From assembly GCF_010730195.1 (NCBI RefSeq), contig NZ_AP022613.1, positions 5,022,001-5,086,000 of the forward strand: DNA of 64,000 nucleotides, given 5' to 3'. Below the pieces are notes generated by a model, which saw nothing but the letters and a program-made list of their open reading frames with translations, did no database searches and had not been told where the DNA came from. The translations under genes and the position numbers were made by a program. Within the stretch, counting starts at the first letter, position 1; every line of letters begins with the position of its first letter. This stretch comes from Mycobacterium conspicuum. Its GTDB lineage: Bacteria > Actinomycetota > Actinomycetes > Mycobacteriales > Mycobacteriaceae. Below, in pieces: positions 49,699-59,005 of this stretch.

Positions 49699-50520
49699 CT
49701 AAACGCGGCAGAGGATTTCGCCGTGTGGGATCGCCAGCCAGCCATCAGGCGCGGCGGCCCAGGCCCGCCACGCGGCGGCCATCTCTTCGAGCTGCGCGGG
49801 GGTGGCCAGACCCAAGTGCAGCAGCTCGCGAGCTACGCCAGAATGAAGGATCCGGTCGGCCCACATTCCGCCCCACCACTGGCGGGTGTCCTCGGTCGCA
49901 TAGCACCACAGGCTGCCCGCGGGTGCGACGTCATCGAAGCCCGCTTCCCGAGCCCACGACAGCAGCCGCCGGCCCGCATCCGGTTCGCCGCGGTTGGCAC
50001 GCGCGGCTTTGCGGTAGAGGTCGCGCCACAGGTCCAACGCCGGCAGCTGGGGAAACCAGATGAACCCCGCGTAGTCCGCGTCGCGGGCTGCAACGATGCC
50101 ACCCGGCACGCACACTCGCCTCATCTCGCGCAGCGCCTGAACGGGATCGGCGACGTGCTGTAGCACCTGGTGGGCGTGGACCACGTCGAACGAGTCGTCG
50201 GGAAACTCCAGTCGGTGCACGTCGGCCCTCGCGAAGGTGACATTCGACAGGTTGCGGCGTTGGATTTCGGCGTGGGCCACGTTCAGGACGTCGACGAATT
50301 GGTCAACGGCCGTCACCGATCCCGGCGCGACCAGTTCGGCGAGGTCCGCGGTGATAGTCCCTGGGCCGCAACCGACGTCGAGCAACGACTGCCCCCGCCT
50401 TAGGTGCGGGAGCAGGTAGCCCGCGGAGTCTTGCGCGGTGCGGCGCTGGTGGCTGCGCAGCACCGACTCGTGGTGTCCGTGCGTGTACTTGGCCTGCGGT
50501 TGGTCGTTCGTCGGGTCCAC
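49699..50520 (-). CDS. Class I SAM-dependent methyltransferase
   Basis: 273 residues from GTG 50520; the frame runs to 51219 but overlaps the dipeptidase gene upstream. SAM loop LLDVGCGPGTITADLAE, acidic GSVTAVDQF, ARADVHRLEFPDDSFDVVHAHQVLQHV, REMRRVCVPGG. A UbiE/MenG-like small-molecule methyltransferase; target unknown. A 24-bp palindrome lies 27 bp upstream of the start. It converges with the amidase (4-bp gap). Confidence 0.9.
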   Translation of the reverse strand: MDPTNDQPQAKYTHGHHESVLRSHQRRTAQDSAGYLLPHLRRGQSLLDVGCGPGTITADLAELVAPGSVTAVDQFVDVLNVAHAEIQRRNLSNVTFARADVHRLEFPDDSFDVVHAHQVLQHVADPVQALREMRRVCVPGGIVAARDADYAGFIWFPQLPALDLWRDLYRKAARANRGEPDAGRRLLSWAREAGFDDVAPAGSLWCYATEDTRQWWGGMWADRILHSGVARELLHLGLATPAQLEEMAAAWRAWAAAPDGWLAIPHGEILCRV

Positions 50521-50546
50521 GGCCGCTACTCTACCCGGTGCATCAA

Positions 50547-50570
50547 AATATGAGATATCTATCCCATATT
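50547..50570. promoter_or_regulatory. 24-bp AT-rich palindrome upstream of the methyltransferase
   Basis: AATATGAGATA (50547-50557), TC, TATCCCATATT (50560-50570): 11-bp arms with one mismatch. It sits in the 56-bp gap between the dipeptidase stop and the methyltransferase start and is the most AT-rich spot nearby. Likely an operator over the methyltransferase promoter. Confidence 0.6.
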
Positions 50571-50576
50571 CTGAGA

Positions 50577-51275
50577 CTAGTCGACGGGGACGTCGAGAAT
50601 CGGGCGGTCGTCCTTGGCGCCCGGCCCGTCGAAATGCCACCACTCGCCGGAGTACACGGTCAGCCCGCCGTAGGTCATGGCGTCGCGCAGGCGAGCCCGG
50701 TTCGACTGGGCGTCGACGCTGACGTCCTGGGTGGCGTATGCCGTTGCCCGCGAAGTGAAGTCGTCGAAGTCGGTGCCCATGTCGGCCAGGCAAAGCCCGC
50801 CCACCTGGCGTTGCGGCGGGCACTGTTCTTGCGGGCTGGTGAACGTCACATCCACCGAACGCCCGGACTCGTGGCTGTGCGCGTACTGACCGGGGCGTGC
50901 GACCCAGGCCGGGTTGGGGACGACGTTGAACATCTTGACCTGAACGTCGTGCGGCCGATAGCAGTCCCAGAACACCAGCAGATGCCCCTGCGGGCGCAGC
51001 GCCCCGGCCGCCGCGGCGAGACCGGGGGCCATGGATTGGTGCACCAGACAGCGGGCGTCGGAGGGATACAGCTGGGTGTGGGTGAAGTTGTTGGTCGTCG
51101 CGTAGCGCAGGTCGATCACCGCGTCGGGAACCACCGTGCGCACGTCGACGAACCCGGCCGCGTGCGCCGCGGCGCTGACCGGCGGAACGCTGGGATCGGC
51201 AGACACAATCGCGCCGCACAAAGTCATCATCAGTCCGGCGATGGTCGCAGCCAAGAACAGAAAAATACTGCGCAT
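50577..51275 (-). CDS. Secreted VanX-type D-Ala-D-Ala dipeptidase (M15D)
   Basis: 232 residues from ATG 51275. The N-terminus is a Sec signal (MRSIFLFLAATIAGLMMTL, cleavage expected near Ala26). Zinc ligands His135 and Asp142 in SHESGRSVDV and His214 in EWWHFD, catalytic Glu211; DCYRPHD carries the Arg typical of VanX. Cleaves D-Ala-D-Ala in the envelope. No vanH/vanA genes are present, so peptidoglycan recycling rather than glycopeptide resistance is likely. Confidence 0.9.
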   Translation of the reverse strand: MRSIFLFLAATIAGLMMTLCGAIVSADPSVPPVSAAAHAAGFVDVRTVVPDAVIDLRYATTNNFTHTQLYPSDARCLVHQSMAPGLAAAAGALRPQGHLLVFWDCYRPHDVQVKMFNVVPNPAWVARPGQYAHSHESGRSVDVTFTSPQEQCPPQRQVGGLCLADMGTDFDDFTSRATAYATQDVSVDAQSNRARLRDAMTYGGLTVYSGEWWHFDGPGAKDDRPILDVPVD

Positions 51276-51560
51276 CGGGTCATTGTGCAGGTTTCGCGAG
51301 CTAACCGGCCAAGGGGCCACGCGCGGGACGCCTGGCGTCGGGGGGGCTTGGGTTCGACCAACCCTCTCACGGTCTTTTCGGCCTGCTTCACGCGCGGCGA
51401 CAAGTTGTCCGAACCGGCGTATCCCACTGGCCCCTTGCCCGCCGTGTAGCAACCCGACCGGTGCCATTGACGATTCACGTCTTACGGCACCAGGCCCCGC
51501 GGCGAACCCCTATCCTTGGGCAATCGGGGTAGTCGCGACCCTCGGATCGGTGGTGCTTGG

Positions 51561-54500
51561 GTGACGGCAGGCGTGACGTGCGGGTCATGCGGCACTGAGC
51601 TACGGGACAGCGCCAAGTTCTGTGATGAATGCGGTGCACCCTTTGCGGCATCGGACCACACCGCGAAGTACAAGCAGGTGACGGTCTTATTCGCCGATGT
51701 GGTGCGCTCGATGGACATCGCCGCCGCCGTGGATATCGAGCGACTGCGTGAAATCATGACCGAGCTCGTGGAGCGCTCAGCAGCCGTCGTGCAGCGCTAC
51801 GGCGGGACCGTCGAGTACAACGGCGACGGTGTGATGGCCCTGTTCGGCGCGCCGGTTGCGTTGGAAGATCACGCTTTTCGCGCCTGCCTTGCCGGGTTGG
51901 CGATCCAAGAGGTGGCCAGCCGGCTGGCCGCGGACGTGGCCCGCAGCGACGACGTCGAACTGCGATTGCGGCTGGGCCTGAATTCGGGCCGGGTGATCGC
52001 CGGCGAAATCGGTTCGGGTTCGCTGGGCTACGCGGCGACGGGTGAGCCGGTCGGGTTTGCCCAGCGGATGGAGTCGGTGGCACCCCCAGGCGGCGTGATG
52101 CTTTCAGAGTCGACGGCCCGTCTCGTCGAGCACGCAGTGCACCTGGCCGAACCACAGTGGATTCGGATCAAAGGCGCCGACGAGCCGGTGTGCGCGCGCC
52201 AGCTGCTGGCAATCATTCCTCCGGACGCCCCAGCGCGGAAGGCCGACGCCGCCCTGGTCGGTCGACGCTGGGAAATGGCCGCCCTGGACGCCAGGTTGGA
52301 CCGCGCGGTCGGCGGCCGCGGCGGTGTCGTGACGGTGCTGGGCCCACCCGGCATCGGCAAAAGCCGAGTGGCACGCGAAGTCGCGGCCCTGGCCGCAGGT
52401 CGAGGGACCGACGTTTTTGGACGTTCTGCGAGTCGCACGCCCGTGACGTTGCGTTCGGCGTGGTGACTCGGCTGCTCCGGGCCGGCAGCGGCGTGACCGA
52501 CCTCGATCCACCCGCTGCGCGCGCCGCTGTGCGCACCATCGTGCCGACGGACGTCGATCCGCAGGATCTGCTGTTGCTCGATGACCTGCTCAACATCGCC
52601 GACCCGGATGTGCCGCTCCCCCAAATCGATCCCGATGCGCGCCGGCGCCGGTTGACGGCGCTGGTCAATGCCACGGCGCTGGCGCGTAACCGACCCGCGC
52701 TCTTCATCATCGAGGATGCGCACTGGGTCGATGCGGTCAGTGAGTCGATGCTGGCCGACTTTCTCGCCGTCATCCCGCGCACCTCGTCGATGGTGCTCGT
52801 CACCTGCCGGCCCGAGTACCGGGGAGCCCTGATGCGGATGCACGGAGCCCAAACGATATCCCTTGCGCCACTGGCTGATTCGGACACCGCGACATTGCTC
52901 GGTGAGCTGCTGGGTTCTGATCCCACGACCACCGAGCTGGCGGCGATCATCGCCGAGCGGGCCGCAGGCAATCCGTTCTTCGCCGAGGAAATGGTGCGCG
53001 AACTCGTGCAGCGCGGAGTGCTGGCGGGCGATCGCGGTAGCTACATTTCGCATGCGGGCGTCGACGAGCTCAGCGTGCCGGCCACAGTGCAGGCGGCCAT
53101 CGAAGCACGCATCGACCGGCTGACGGACCCGGCCAAACGAACCCTGAACGCGGCGTCAGTGATCGGCGCCCGCTTCGAAGCCGACCTCCTGGCGGCGCTC
53201 GACTCTGATCCGGTGGTTGACGAGCTGCTCGCCGCGGAACTGATCGATCAGGTGAGGTTCAGCCCGAGCGCCGAATACGCGTTCCACCACCCACTGATCC
53301 GAGCGGTGGCCTACGAATCGCAACTCAAAACCGATCGCGCCGAGTGGCATCGCCGCGTCGCTGCCGCAATCGAATCGCGAGACCCAGCGGCGGCTGATGA
53401 AAATGCCGCCATGATTGCCGAACACCTGGAAGTCGCCGGTGATCTGCGCGCCGCGTATCAGTGGCACATGCGAGCCGCGACGTGGGCGACCCCCCGCGAC
53501 ATCGCCGCGGCGCGGCAAAGTTGGGAGCGCGCCGAAGCGATCTCCGATGCACTGCCTGAGGACGCCACCCGGACAGCGATGCGCATCGCGCCGCGCACCA
53601 AGTTGTGCGGCATCGCTTGGCGAGCCCGCGTGAATGTGGCGGGCGATCGCTTCGATCAATTGCGGGAGTTGTGCGCCCTAGCCGGGGACAAGGCGTCGTT
53701 GGCCATCGGGATGGGTGGACTGGTCATGGATCATGCGCTCCAAGGCCGGATCGGCGAGGGATCGCGCTTGGCCTCGGAAGCCATGGCCCTGGTTGAATCC
53801 ATTGGCGATGCGGCGTTGTTAGCCGTTGCCTTTGCGTCGCGCGCTATCGCGCGGTACTGCCTGGGTCTTCCAGGATGGTCCGGGGACCTCCGCCACGGCC
53901 TAAAGATGGCCCGCAGCGCCGACCCGTTGTCTTACGCCACGGTTGCGACCTATGTCTATTTTCCTGGGGTGTCATTCGGTGTGCTGGCTGCCGATGATTC
54001 GGCGGTGCGCGACATCGAGGACGCGCTGCGGGTCGCCGAGCGATCCGGTGATGATATGGCGTTGGTTTACGCCCAAGCGGCGCTGGGCACCGCGCTGGTG
54101 CACCGCCCCACGGATGCCGAACGGTCCCATGGACAGAAGCTGTTGGCCAAAGCCGGCGAAGCGTTTTTGCGTCGGCGGCACAGCCTGTCGGAATTGCCGC
54201 TCGTCAACGCATACCTGGCACGCGAGAGGGCTCGGCGGGGACCTCGCGATGAAGCGGTACCGCTGATGTTTAGCGCCGTCGAGGACATGCTTAGCGCGAG
54301 AGATCTGCTGGCGTGGGGCTACGCCATCCCTGCGGTGGGTGTCTTGGTAGAAGCGCTGCTGGCCAACGCGAACGAGGCCGACGTGGTCGAAGCCGAGGCC
54401 ACAATCGAGCGCCTGGCCGCCGCGCCAGCCGATGACAGCCTGGTTATCCGCGACATCTGGCTAATGCGGCTGCGTGCGCTGCTGGCCGCCGCCCGGGGTG

Positions 54501-54610
54501 ACAATGCTGCCTACCGGGACTTGGCGCAGCGATATCGTGCGATGGCGCACTCGCTTGAATTCGAAGGCCACATGGCCTGGGCCGATGCCATGATCGCGGA
54601 TGCCCAATAG
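51561..54610 (+). pseudogene. Frameshifted zinc-ribbon / cyclase-like / AAA ATPase regulator (copy 1)
   Basis: First of two tandem paralogues. The frame from GTG 51561 (or TTG 51516) gives a zinc ribbon (CGSCGTELRDSAKFCDECGAP), a class III cyclase-like domain and a Walker A (GPPGIGKS), then stops at 52466. The rest (ATPase core and helical repeats to FEGHMAWADAM) continues in another frame, open from 52157 to 54610. Alignment with copy 2 places a one-base loss in the T run at 52414-52418: copy 1 needs six Ts to read DVFWTFCESH, as copy 2 reads EVFWAFCESH. Either a recent null mutation or a sequencing error. Codon use downstream of the break looks intact, so any decay is recent. Confidence 0.85.
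52414..52418 (+). other. T5 run at the frameshift of copy 1
   Basis: Five Ts between GACG and GGACG. Adding one T restores a continuous frame equivalent to copy 2. Homopolymer position makes indel error, or slippage during replication or transcription, plausible. Confidence 0.75.
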
Positions 54611-54686
54611 TCGCCATGCCCTTCTAGTGAACCCCCTATTCTTGGACGATCGGGGTAGTCGGGACTCCGAGATCGGTGGTGCTGGT

Positions 54687-57600
54687 ATGGCCGCGTGCGG
54701 GTCGTGCGGTACTGACCTGCGGGAAAACGCCAAGTTCTGTGATGAGTGCGGTGCGCCGACAGCGGTGTTGGGTGATACCGCCGAGTACAAACAGGTGACG
54801 GTCCTGTTCGCCGACGTGGTGCATTCGATGGACCTCGCCGCAGCCCTGGACGCCGAGCGGTTGCGAGAGATCATGACCGAGTTGGTGGAGCGGTCGGCGG
54901 CGGTCGTGCGCCGCTACGGCGGCACCGTCGAGTACAACGGCGACGGGGTGATGGCGTTGTTCGGTGCCCCAGTTGCTTTGGAAGATCATGCTTTTCGCGG
55001 GTGCATCGCCGCCTTGGCTATCCAGGAGGAGGCGACTCATTTGGCGGGCGACGTGGCCCGCCGCGATGGAGTAGCTCTCCGGTTACGCGTGGGGCTGAAT
55101 TCGGGTCAGGTGATCGCCGGGGAGATCGGTGCTGGCTCGCTGGGGTATGCCGCGACCGGCGAACATGTCGGGTTGGCGCAGCGGATGGAATCGGTGGCCC
55201 CGCCGGGCGGGGTGATGCTGTCGGAGTCGACGGCGCGGCTCGTGGAGCACAGTGTGGTGCTGGCCGAGCCGGAGTGGGTGCGCATCAAAGGGGTCGACGA
55301 TCCGGTTCGGGCGCGCCGGCTGGTGGGGGTCCGGCCCCGGGATGCGCTGGCCGGGCGTGCCGAGGCGAGCCTGGTCGGTCGGCATTGGGAGATGGCGGCC
55401 CTCGATGCCATGGTGAACCGCGCGATCGGTGGGCGCGGTGGTGTCGTGACGGTGGTGGGCCCAGCCGGGATCGGCAAGAGCCGCACCGCCCGCGAGGTCG
55501 CGGCGCTGGCGGCCGGCCGCGGGGTGGAGGTATTTTGGGCCTTCTGCGAGTCACATGCCCGCGATGTCTCGTTCTATTGTGTGACGCGCCTGCTGCGCTC
55601 GGGCATGGGCGTGGCCGACCTCGGCGCCGATGCCGCACGGGCGAAAGTGCGGCGCCAAATCCCCGATACCAACGCACAGGATCTGCTGCTGCTTGAAGAG
55701 CTGCTGGGTATCGCCGACCCCGCCGTGCCATCCCCGCAGATCGACCCGGAGGCGCGGCGGCGGCGGATTGCCTCGCTGATCAGCACCTCGGCGCTGGCGC
55801 GCGCCCAGCCGGCGCTTTACATCATCGAGGATGTGCACTGGATCGATGCGGTGAGCGAGTCGATGCTCGCGGATTTCCTCACGGTGATCCCGCAAACCAA
55901 GTTGATGGTGCTGATGACCTCCCGCCCCGAGTACGAAGGTGCGTTGCGGCGAGTGAACAGCGCGCAGACGATAGCCCTTGCCCCACTGGGCGATTCGGAC
56001 ACCGTCGTGCTCTTGGCCGAGCTGCTCGGTACGGACCGCTCGGTCAGTGAGCTGGCGCCGATCATCGCCGAGCGGGCCGCAGGAAATCCGTTTTTCGCCG
56101 AGGAGATGGTTCGCGGATTGGCGCAGCGCGGGGTGCTGGCCGGTGAGCAAGGCGGCTACGTCTGCCGGGCCGATGTCGCGGAGGTGAGCGTGCCTGCCAC
56201 CGTACAGACGGCCATCGCGGCGCGCATCGATCGATTGAGCACTCCGGCCAAGCAGACGTTGTACGCAGCGTCGGTGATCGGAGGCCGCTTCGGGGGGGAG
56301 CTACTCACCTCGCTGGGAATCGATACGGCGGTCGACGAGCTGCTCACCGTCGAGTTGATCAACCAGGTGCGGTTCACCCCCGCCGCGGAGTACGAGTTCC
56401 ACCACCCGCTGATCCATGCGGTCGCTTACGAATCCCAGCTGAAATCTGGTCGCGCCCAACTGCATCGACGCGTGGCCGCAGCCATCCAAGAGCGTGCCCC
56501 CGAATCGGTGGAGGAGAACGCGGCGCTGATCGCCGAACATCTGCAGTCGGCCGGCGAATTGCGTGCGGCGTACGACTGGCACATGCGCGCTGGCGCGTGG
56601 TTGGCCAATCGCGACATCGGCGCCGCGCGAATCAGTTGGGAACGGGCACGCCAGATCGCCGACGCGCTGCCTTCCGAGGTCCCCGACCAGCTGGCCCTGC
56701 GCATAGCTCCCCGCACCATGCTGTGTGCCACCGGCTGGCAGGCAATCAATGAAAGCCGGGGGCATTTCGACGAGCTGCGGGAGTTATGCACCGCGGCCGG
56801 GGACAAGGTCTCGTTGGCCTTCGGCACGGTCGGTCTGGCCACCGAACTGCTTTTCGCCGGCCGTTCCCCTGAGGGCTCGCGGCTGATGTCCGAACAGATG
56901 GCGTTGATGGAGTCGATCGGCGATCCCACCCCGACGATCGGATTGGGATTCATCGCGTTCAACAACTGGTTCGATGCCGGCCAATTCGGCGAGATGTTGC
57001 GGTGGTCGGACACCATCATCGAATTGGCCGACGGCGACCCCGCCAAGGGCGCCGAGTTCGGTTTCGGGTCACCGCTAGCGGCCGCGCTGGCGTGGCGCGG
57101 CATTGCCCGGTGGTGGCTGGGCCGGCCTGGATGGCGGCAGGACCTGCACGACGCGTTCGCGATGGCCCGGCAGAGCGATCCGACCACCCTCGGCATGGTC
57201 ACCGGCTGGACCTACGGTATCGGGATCTTCTACGGGTTGCTGCGGGCCGACGACCCCGCGCTGCGCACGATCGAAGAGGCTGTCCAGACCGCCGAGGGAT
57301 CAAGCAATACGGCCTTCAGCATCGCCAAGTTCGCGCTGGCCGCCGCGCTGTTGGGCCGGGACGCCGCCGACGACCGTGATCGTGGGCTGGAAGTGATGAC
57401 GCAGGTTCGGGACATGTGGTTGCGCGATACCATTTCCTTCCTGGTTCCGCTCGCCGACTTCATGGCCGGCCGAGAGAGGGCCCGGCGGGGCGAAGCCGAC
57501 GGTGTCATCCCGCCGATGCGCAAAGCCATCGGCGAGATGTACCGGGCGGGACGGCCCTTCTTCATCGTCTTCGGCACCGGCATTCTGGTGGAGACGCTGC

Positions 57601-57836
57601 TTGAGCGTGGCGCCGACGGCGACCTGGCCGAAGCCCAGCAGGCGGTGCACCGGTTGGCGAACCTTGCGGCGAACGAACCTTGGGCGATGCGCGAGATCAC
57701 GCTGCTGCGGCTGCGCGCGCTGCTGGCCCGGGCCTGCGGCGACAACGTCGCCTATCGAGATTTGGCGAGTCGCTATGGGACGATGGCGGAATCGCTTGGC
57801 TTCGAAGGGCACATCGACTGGGCCGCAGCGATGTGA
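54687..57836 (+). CDS. Zinc-ribbon / cyclase-like / AAA ATPase regulator (copy 2)
   Basis: 1049 residues from ATG 54687 (TTG 54642, conserved in copy 1, is an alternative). Zinc ribbon Cys4, 7, 18, 21; class III cyclase-like domain with metal Asp43 (FADVV) and Asp86 (NGDG); Walker A GPAGIGKS (258-265); Walker B YIIEDVHWID; then about 600 residues of TPR-like helices. In the cyclase domain the Lys that selects adenine is Glu82 and the transition-state Asn is Gly162 (HVGLAQRM), while Arg166 is kept. Activity is therefore doubtful and it may be a nucleotide sensor. No LuxR HTH is visible. About 55 bp before the start is also shared with copy 1. Confidence 0.9.
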   Translation: MAACGSCGTDLRENAKFCDECGAPTAVLGDTAEYKQVTVLFADVVHSMDLAAALDAERLREIMTELVERSAAVVRRYGGTVEYNGDGVMALFGAPVALEDHAFRGCIAALAIQEEATHLAGDVARRDGVALRLRVGLNSGQVIAGEIGAGSLGYAATGEHVGLAQRMESVAPPGGVMLSESTARLVEHSVVLAEPEWVRIKGVDDPVRARRLVGVRPRDALAGRAEASLVGRHWEMAALDAMVNRAIGGRGGVVTVVGPAGIGKSRTAREVAALAAGRGVEVFWAFCESHARDVSFYCVTRLLRSGMGVADLGADAARAKVRRQIPDTNAQDLLLLEELLGIADPAVPSPQIDPEARRRRIASLISTSALARAQPALYIIEDVHWIDAVSESMLADFLTVIPQTKLMVLMTSRPEYEGALRRVNSAQTIALAPLGDSDTVVLLAELLGTDRSVSELAPIIAERAAGNPFFAEEMVRGLAQRGVLAGEQGGYVCRADVAEVSVPATVQTAIAARIDRLSTPAKQTLYAASVIGGRFGGELLTSLGIDTAVDELLTVELINQVRFTPAAEYEFHHPLIHAVAYESQLKSGRAQLHRRVAAAIQERAPESVEENAALIAEHLQSAGELRAAYDWHMRAGAWLANRDIGAARISWERARQIADALPSEVPDQLALRIAPRTMLCATGWQAINESRGHFDELRELCTAAGDKVSLAFGTVGLATELLFAGRSPEGSRLMSEQMALMESIGDPTPTIGLGFIAFNNWFDAGQFGEMLRWSDTIIELADGDPAKGAEFGFGSPLAAALAWRGIARWWLGRPGWRQDLHDAFAMARQSDPTTLGMVTGWTYGIGIFYGLLRADDPALRTIEEAVQTAEGSSNTAFSIAKFALAAALLGRDAADDRDRGLEVMTQVRDMWLRDTISFLVPLADFMAGRERARRGEADGVIPPMRKAIGEMYRAGRPFFIVFGTGILVETLLERGADGDLAEAQQAVHRLANLAANEPWAMREITLLRLRALLARACGDNVAYRDLASRYGTMAESLGFEGHIDWAAAM

Positions 57837-58801
57837 CCGCCGCAATCATCTAGCGACTCCTGGATTCCGGCGGTCAGCACGGGAGTCGGGCTGACTTCCA
57901 TGAACGTGCGATACCCGTGCTCATAGGACCAACGGATTGCCTGTTCAAACAGCACTGGCTGCCGCAGATTCGCGAACCAGTAGTCGCCGTCGAGGATCGA
58001 CGTGTCCAGCCCGGCGCCGGTGACGCCGGAGATAAATGTGATGTCGCCCGTTCGCGGCTGCAGTCCCGAAAGCGACTCGCGCAGCGTCTCCCTCAGGTCC
58101 TCGACCTGGATGCAATGCGCGGCGTAGTCGACGGGCATGCGGGTGGCCTGCACCTCCTGGCGCTCGCACATGGCGACGAGACCGTCGAGCGCCGCCGAGT
58201 CCCCCGTGACATCGGTCGAGGACGGACCATTTTGCGCGGCAATGGAGATTGATCCGCCCCAGGGTTGGATCAAGTCGTGGACCTGGTGGGCTGGCCGCAG
58301 GATTGAGACCATGCCGCCCGCTCCGGAGATTGTGCCAATCACTTTGCTACCCAACGCTGTAACCCTCGCCGCATCCGACAACGAAAGCGCCCCCGCGACA
58401 TAGGCCGCGGCGATTTCGCCCTGCGAGTGACCGAGCACCGCGTCGGGTCGGATTCCCGACGCGCGCCACTGCGCCGCGAGAGACACCATCACCGCAAAAA
58501 GGACGGGCTGCGCCACGTCGACCCGATCGAGGCTGGGAGAACCTGGCGAAGCGAAGCCGCCGCGTATGGACTCGAGCACCGACCAATCCGCGAACTCGGC
58601 GAAAGCGGCATCGCAGAGCCGCATTTGATCGGAGAAAGCCGGTGCGGTCTCCAACAGTTCGGCCGCCCCATCCGTCCACCGAGGGCCCCGGCCGGGAAAG
58701 ACGAAGACCGTTCTCCCGGTGGCAGCGGCCGTTACGATCGCCGTGTTGGGGGCCGCGCCGGCCGGCACGTACCCGCCCCTGTCGTCAGCCACGCTGTTCA
58801 T
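57773..58801 (-). CDS. Stand-alone PKS-type acyltransferase domain protein
   Basis: 342 residues containing one acyltransferase domain and no KS, ACP or other PKS domain. Catalytic Ser126 in GHSQGE and His229 in YAAHC are kept; YAAH resembles the YASH of methylmalonyl-specific domains. Two key features are changed: FPGRGPRW replaces FPGQGxQW in the oxyanion loop, and ALGSK replaces ALRS, losing the Arg that holds the malonyl carboxylate. It may load non-carboxylated acyl groups, or be a PKS remnant. Its 3' end overlaps the convergent cyclase-ATPase gene by 64 bp. Confidence 0.82.
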   Translation of the reverse strand: MNSVADDRGGYVPAGAAPNTAIVTAAATGRTVFVFPGRGPRWTDGAAELLETAPAFSDQMRLCDAAFAEFADWSVLESIRGGFASPGSPSLDRVDVAQPVLFAVMVSLAAQWRASGIRPDAVLGHSQGEIAAAYVAGALSLSDAARVTALGSKVIGTISGAGGMVSILRPAHQVHDLIQPWGGSISIAAQNGPSSTDVTGDSAALDGLVAMCERQEVQATRMPVDYAAHCIQVEDLRETLRESLSGLQPRTGDITFISGVTGAGLDTSILDGDYWFANLRQPVLFEQAIRWSYEHGYRTFMEVSPTPVLTAGIQESLDDCGGHIAAAQSMCPSKPSDSAIVP

Positions 58802-58908
58802 GTCGAACTAGTCATCGCCAAGTTCCTGCCCATCTCGCGCACCAACAGCACATGGCCTCCCGGCTCCGGCCGCAGTAGAAATCGTCACTCAAGCGCGGCC
58901 CGAAGTCG

Positions 58909-58952
58909 GCAGTAGCGCGCTACTGCGATCTCAGCCGTGTTTCCGCACGGCT
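58909..58952. terminator. Palindrome and hairpin between two minus-strand genes
   Basis: GCAGTAGCG/CGCTACTGC is a perfect 18-bp palindrome (58909-58926). AGCCGTG (58933-58939) and CACGGCT (58946-58952) form a 7-bp stem with a 6-nt loop. Both lie downstream of the LuxR gene and upstream of the acyltransferase, so they may terminate the former; the palindrome could also be an operator for the latter. Confidence 0.5.
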
Positions 58953-59005
58953 CTACTTAGTCACGTTCTGATAGTCGTCGCGATCGCGCGAGCAGCCGAC
59001 CCGGT

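Noticed and set aside
50577..51275. Glycopeptide-resistance (van) cluster
   Set aside because: Only a VanX-like dipeptidase is present; no vanH, vanA or two-component system lies nearby.
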